Shown piece by piece: positions 59,465 through 64,000 of a stretch of DNA of 64,000 nucleotides. Origin of the DNA: Antedon mediterranea. Lineage: Eukaryota > Echinodermata > Crinoidea > Comatulida > Antedonidae. The stretch spans positions 8,664,288 to 8,728,287 of the forward strand of contig NC_092676.1 of NCBI RefSeq assembly GCF_964355755.1. Reading direction: 5' to 3'. Both the position numbers and the translations under genes were made by a program. Within the stretch, counting starts at the first letter, position 1; each line of letters begins with the position of its first letter. A model generated the notes under the pieces. It saw only the letters and a list, made by a program, of their open reading frames with translations, ran no database searches and was not told the DNA's origin.

Positions 59465-59650
59465 TGAAATCAAAGAACTCAAATAAAGTCTTTAAACTGG
59501 AAATCCAGTGTACAGTACTTAAAAGAACCCAAGGTATCTTGCATAAAGAGTAGGTGGTTACCCCAGTGGTCTTTTTAATCTGCCGTCGTTAATCACTGCC
59601 TTCGTTAATCACTGCCTTCATGCATCACTGCCTTCATGCTAATGATCCTA
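59465..59650 (+). mobile_element. SINE relic
   Basis: AATCCAGTGTACAGTACTTAAAAGAACC and GAGTAGGTGGTTACCCCAGTGG match the SINE body. Followed by three CACTGCCTTCRT units (59590-59640). Confidence 0.5.
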
Positions 59651-60836
59651 CTACCAGTTTAGTTACAAAAACTATAAGAGTGGCAAAAGGAATGAAAGAA
59701 GATTAACTATGACTGTGTAAATGTCTATCTGCATCCTTCATGTGCCTCTTTGTCTTTAGATGATCCTGAGATACAAACTACATTAGGATTGCTGTTACTA
59801 TTGCATATTCTTCATACTTCACACACACATCCAGTCTAATATCATGAGCGTTCTATGACCTTGTTTGATACAACGTCTTTGTAAACTTAAGGCAATAGTT
59901 AGCTTAAGTACAGGAAGCCTAAAAGTCTTTATTAACTAAAGTACGGCATTAAATCAGAGTTTGATACTAATGATAGTAAAGAGGCAAGTAGTTAAATTAA
60001 AGTACCATGTTTTAAAGACAGAATGTGACAGGCCTCGGTTATAAACTCAGTTTTACTACATAGTGTACACACTAATAAAGTTTAAATGTCAATTCTGTAT
60101 AAAATAAGTCATATTTTAATGAAGTTCAATAAACATTTATGTTATTTCAGATAATTATTTTGAACCAACATTAAATTTTATTGTTTCATTTTTTGCCTTT
60201 ATATTGAACTCTCACAGATTAGTTAAACTGTCTTAGAGCCTGAAGCAATGTTAAATCTGTTCATCTCCTCCTAGTTGTAAATATGTTGTTTCTAAGAGAA
60301 TATTAATCAGGATTTACTGTTTTAGCATAAAATGCAGGTTGCTGAATGAATTATTTGCCATAGTATACAACAATCTTTGAGATCCAACATACGGCCTTTT
60401 TTAAAATGTCTACTGGGGACAAAAATGTAGGGGTTTGATCTGTACCAACATATATTTACACTATAGAGCCCCTCCTTTCGGAACAAAGTCAATATTAAAA
60501 TTGGGCAACCCCTATTAAGAGAACTTTTTTGGGTCCTGAAGGTGTCCTTAAAAATGTTATACTATATTTCAAAATAGTAGCAGAGTTGTTTCAAAATATT
60601 TAATTTCTTTCACAAAAAAAGATTGTCCCATGTATGAGAGTATCAGGATGTCCCCTGAATAAGGATGTCCCCTGAATAAGAATTTCCCCAAAATAAGGGT
60701 GTCCACTGAAGACAGTTGTTTCAAAACATTTAATTCCTTAAACAAAAAAAGATTGTCTCTTGTATAAGAGTATCCCCTGAAAAAAAAAGTCTCATGAATA
60801 GGGATGTCTCCTGAATAGGGCTGTCTGTTGAACCCA

Positions 60837-61450
60837 CAAATGTTAAAACGACCACAAATGTGAAAATGCATCACCCACAAATGTGAAAACAACCACAAAT
60901 GTGAAAACAACCACAAATGTGAAAACCCATCACCCACAAATGTAGTAATTTAATAGTTCAAGACGATATTTGTTCTTTGCTGCACGCGTTCACGATACTT
61001 CAAGAGCAAGGCCATGTTATATCGTTCGATGTTTTTTGCAAATGGTAATAATCCAACGTGTTAACGACGACCCTAACAGACGTATCGTGAACACACAATT
61101 ATTGAAACAACTCAATAAAATCTATATAAATACATTATCATTAACTCAATAACAATTTGTTGGGCCTAGCACTAAATTTGATTTGGATTTTTTTTTACAT
61201 TTGTCGACGTAAAGGTCTCTCTTTTTTCACATTTGTGGGCGCTGTTTATGACATTTGTGAATGATGCGTTTTCACATTTGTGGTTGTTTTCACATTTGTG
61301 AATGATGCGTTTTCACATTTGTGGTTGTTTCACATTTGTTGGTGATGCGTTTTCACATTTGTGGTTGTTTTCACATTTGTGAATGATGCGTTTTCACATT
61401 TGTGGCTGTTTCACATTTGTTGGTGATGCGTTTTCACATTTGTGGTTGTT
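60837..61450. repeat. Mirrored arrays of a CACATTTGTG unit
   Basis: The left array (60837-60945) repeats ACCACAAATGTGAAAACA about six times. The right array (61215-61450) repeats the inverse, TTTTCACATTTGTGGTTG, about ten times, with GAATGATGCG spacers. About 270 bp of unrelated DNA lies between, so the whole is a large imperfect palindrome. Confidence 0.88.
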
Positions 61451-61877
61451 ATATATTTTGTCCAAAAACATGACATTTTTGGCCGCTGTAACAAAAGTTT
61501 TCATCGTAGCTCAATAAAAATTTTTTTGTAGTTTGCCCATCAGGTACTTTATCAAAAATTACAAACTAAATCAGACAAATACAACCTGATGAAGAGCTAT
61601 TTGCTTATTTCTCAGTTATTACTGACGGCCTAGGTTACTGTGAAATTGCCCATAAAAGTAACCCTACCAACTTAATATTCAGCACAATTTATGTTTAAAT
61701 CGGATTTGTAGTTTTCTAGTAAACAGGATTTTAAAGCTGTTTTCAAGACATTTGAAAATCGCCATCTTGTGCTCATGGCAGCCTGTTTGTGACGTCAGAT
61801 ACGGACGACGAAAATTTTAAGATTCGCGGTTGCATTCGGCGCTTCTATTGGCTAAGCGAATCCGCTAATATGATTGG

Positions 61878-62316
61878 CTAATAACGCGACATGCGGTCAT
61901 GCAGGACGGCGATGACACGGTATGAGCATGCGCTGACTTGGTAAACAAACCTTCGATCGATCTTTTCTTCTGCACGCCAATTCGTAAATCTTTCAGCTAT
62001 TGTTAATCTATTGTTACTTTTATTGCCTAGCTGTTTCAAACGGGATTTGGTAGGGGAATTAACTGGCAAACCTTCCAAACGGAGGCTGTTGGTTGACGAT
62101 GCAGTGTCTACTTTATTTTCGTTCAACACGAGTTCTAGGCCTAGTAAGGCATACAGTACAGATACACTGGCCGAAAGTACACCATTCTTCGACGGCTTGT
62201 TATGCTCGAGAATGTTCTTCTTCTCTTATTTTTTCCTCATCAGCACGACGCAAAACTAACTCTCTTTCTGTATATTCTGGTTCCAAATTTTCTGAATTAT
62301 AAAAACTCCAAGCCAT
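61878..62316 (-). pseudogene. Broken minus-strand coding remnant, possibly P2X7-C-terminus-like
   Basis: From ATG 62316-62314 it reads MAWSFYNSENLEPEYTERE and then a charged helix, with a stop at 62202-62200. The same frame continues as QAVEEWCTFGQCICTVC, then a second stop. A different frame carries RLTIAERFTNWRAEEKIDRR. The WC..GQC and R.TNWR pieces recall a cysteine-rich domain seen in P2X7-tail-like proteins that are abundant in invertebrate genomes. That match is from memory and weak. Two stops and a frame change argue it is not functional. Confidence 0.35.
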
Positions 62317-62562
62317 ATTCCGAAAATATTAGGTATGTTACTGTTAGGCTATTTAATTGATTTTATTTATGGTTATATCCCGCACTTCCATATTGAAATA
62401 CTGTACTAAGACGATGGACGCTTGGATTTGCTTGAATGCGTCCACCTAATCTGACGTCACATAATTGCTCTTAACCTGTCAAAATGGCGCTGTTCAATAT
62501 CCGATATGTTGTCGTTTAAAAGTCTATTTTTTAACTAAATTGCTTACTATTGTACCTTGAAC

Positions 62563-63100
62563 CATTGTAATTCAATTCAATTCAATTCAACTTTATTTCA
62601 GACAAACTGTCCATATATTATTGATTAACTATAGTTTACAAAAACAACACATTATTATGGCTATACTGATACTAGTTAACACACGTAAAAGTATACATGA
62701 GATTATATATACAAAAGTTCTGTCCATTTTCTATGCAACTTTAAATCTTTTAGAATACGAGAAAAAACACATGTAATTAAAGTATTACAGCTTTTTTCAA
62801 TTTTTGTTTTGAAACAAAAAATTGATTTCCGAATGTACTCATAGAAGGAGGGAACATGGTTATCAACAAACATAGCACTAGCACTACAGCTCCTTGAGCG
62901 TCTTAAAATCTTTCTAAGTGCGTTATTATAACATGTTTTTATTACATTTATCTATAAGCACAGTGGCACATTTAGCCCAGGAAATCCTAATACAATACCT
63001 AATAATAAGGGTATTATGTGTTGACTTGTTCATACACCCAAAACACCCACTCTCAGTTCAAAGGTAAAGAAACTTGAAAGAACTAATGATCAATTCCTTT
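62563..63100 (-). mobile_element. Probable LINE 3' end in reverse, (TTGAA)n tail
   Basis: ATTCAATTCAATTCAATTCAA at 62571-62591 is the reverse complement of the tail at 22840, and is followed by AT-rich DNA with no intact frame. The 5' limit is not defined. Confidence 0.4.
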
Positions 63101-64000
63101 AGCAGAATGATTTACAATAGGAAGGATATGGAATCCAATCTCATTTTCACCAATTATCTTTTTATATAATGATCCTTGAGGTAAAAATACAACTAATCAA
63201 TTTTAATCAAACCTAGTCTACTGTTTGTGATTGGATTCTGCTACTTTAATGACAATGAATATATTTGTGTGTATAAATTATATTTTCATATTTCAATTTA
63301 GAAATAATACTAAAGCATATTGATCAGGGGTAAACCAATTGTGTAATTTCTTTTTTTTAATGTTATATTTGCCTTATGATGAATTCTATGTTCTTATGCA
63401 AATTTCCAAATGTTCATTTACATGTACATTGTATTCATTTTTCATTAACCGAGTAGAAATTTAAAAAAGGTACAAAACGAAATGAATGTAATCAAAACTG
63501 TAATTCATATTTATAAGTTAAAAATGAAGGTTATTTTGGCGACTGATTGATTGTGAGTGTGAGGTTCATTCAAACATAGCAGCGTGTATATTGTTAAAAC
63601 TGTTTCATCATTTTCGCAGAGTTAATTTAAAATTAATTTCATTATTTTTCTTTTAAATTAATTAAGTGATATAATAATATATATTGTTAAAACTATAAAT
63701 ATATTGCATCATTTTTCAATTATTATTAATTTCATTAATTTTCTTTTAAGTTAATTGATATTCTGTTTTTATCGACCCATCATAAATATTTTTTATTAGT
63801 ATTACAATCAAAATCATGTACTTTATTATTACCCTCGCAAATTGTTGTTAAGTAGGTTTTGTATACAAGGGCTATACTATTAATGAATATTGTAAACTCT
63901 GAATGAATCTGTGATATTTGCATGCTTGCTATTGCTGAGTAAAAATGGTTAAGATTACAATTTTCAAGGTACTCGACCAGAATTTACACCAATTATAAAA
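63100..64000. other. AT-rich non-coding DNA
   Basis: No exon, element end or tandem array recognised. Confidence 0.6.

Larger units (their letters stand above)
58220..64000. other. Right flank of gene 3, no further exon recognised
   Basis: Exon 28 ends in phase 2 within Tudor 4, so at least one more exon must follow. I looked for a WYR/D.G-type Tudor continuation on the plus strand and found none, so this is probably one long intron extending past the window. It contains a LINE fragment, the 58988 palindrome, mirrored CACATTTGTG arrays, a broken minus-strand frame and a reversed (TTGAA)n tail. Confidence 0.55.

Noticed and set aside
59755-59840. Possible further exon of gene 3 after TTTAG at 59755
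   Set aside because: It is open for about 27 codons but has no donor, no Tudor motif and meets a stop.

Overview
This is eukaryotic, intron-rich, AT-rich nuclear DNA. Every real gene is split into many short exons (about 50-250 bp) with GT-AG borders, and the introns are packed with small inverted-repeat transposons, tRNA-derived SINEs and dead LINE tails. The gene content, SINE and MITE load and the very frequent AGGCCT palindrome suggest a marine invertebrate deuterostome, probably an echinoderm. That placement is an inference and has not been tested by any search.

Three protein-coding genes account for the conserved coding sequence. (1) 1117-6039, plus strand: the 3' two-thirds of a membrane-type Xaa-Pro aminopeptidase (XPNPEP2-like); its 5' exons lie left of the window. 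(2) 7275-25134, minus strand: a complete second XPNPEP2-like gene of 23 exons, about 719 residues, with a signal peptide and a C-terminal hydrophobic tail. The two genes are tail-to-tail and only 1.2 kb apart, with almost the same exon lengths, so they look like an inverted duplication. Gene 2 also carries a second copy of the exon that precedes a metal-binding glutamate, which points to mutually exclusive splicing. (3) 26367 to beyond 58219, plus strand: an RNF17/TDRD4-like germline protein (RING, two B-box-like zinc modules, coiled coil, then Tudor domains). 28 exons and about 1,807 residues are visible and the 3' end is not reached. It starts head-to-head with gene 2, 1.2 kb away. Between Tudor 3 and Tudor 4 sits one giant 1.84-kb exon holding 28 copies of a serine/histidine octapeptide.

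Mobile DNA by region. The XPNPEP2-like introns hold several MITE families (called A, B and C here), a triple-nested insertion at 19728-20300, a 13-bp minisatellite and LINE 3' ends. The RNF17-like introns hold a 1.88-kb pogo/Tigger-like deletion derivative (28525-30404), a 3.8-kb transposon with long terminal inverted repeats and decayed CXC-domain coding sequence (40558-44330), a 5S-rRNA-derived sequence (45428-45546), a 34-bp minisatellite (47848-48187) and a 0.5-kb MITE (50089-50597). The right end (58220-64000) contains a LINE fragment, a 420-bp near-perfect palindrome, mirrored arrays of a CACATTTGTG unit and a broken minus-strand reading frame.

Functionally, the two peptidases are predicted extracellular, membrane-anchored enzymes that remove N-terminal residues ahead of proline. 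The Tudor protein is predicted to act in the germline piRNA pathway. There is no obvious functional link between the two; only their divergent arrangement raises the possibility of shared upstream DNA.
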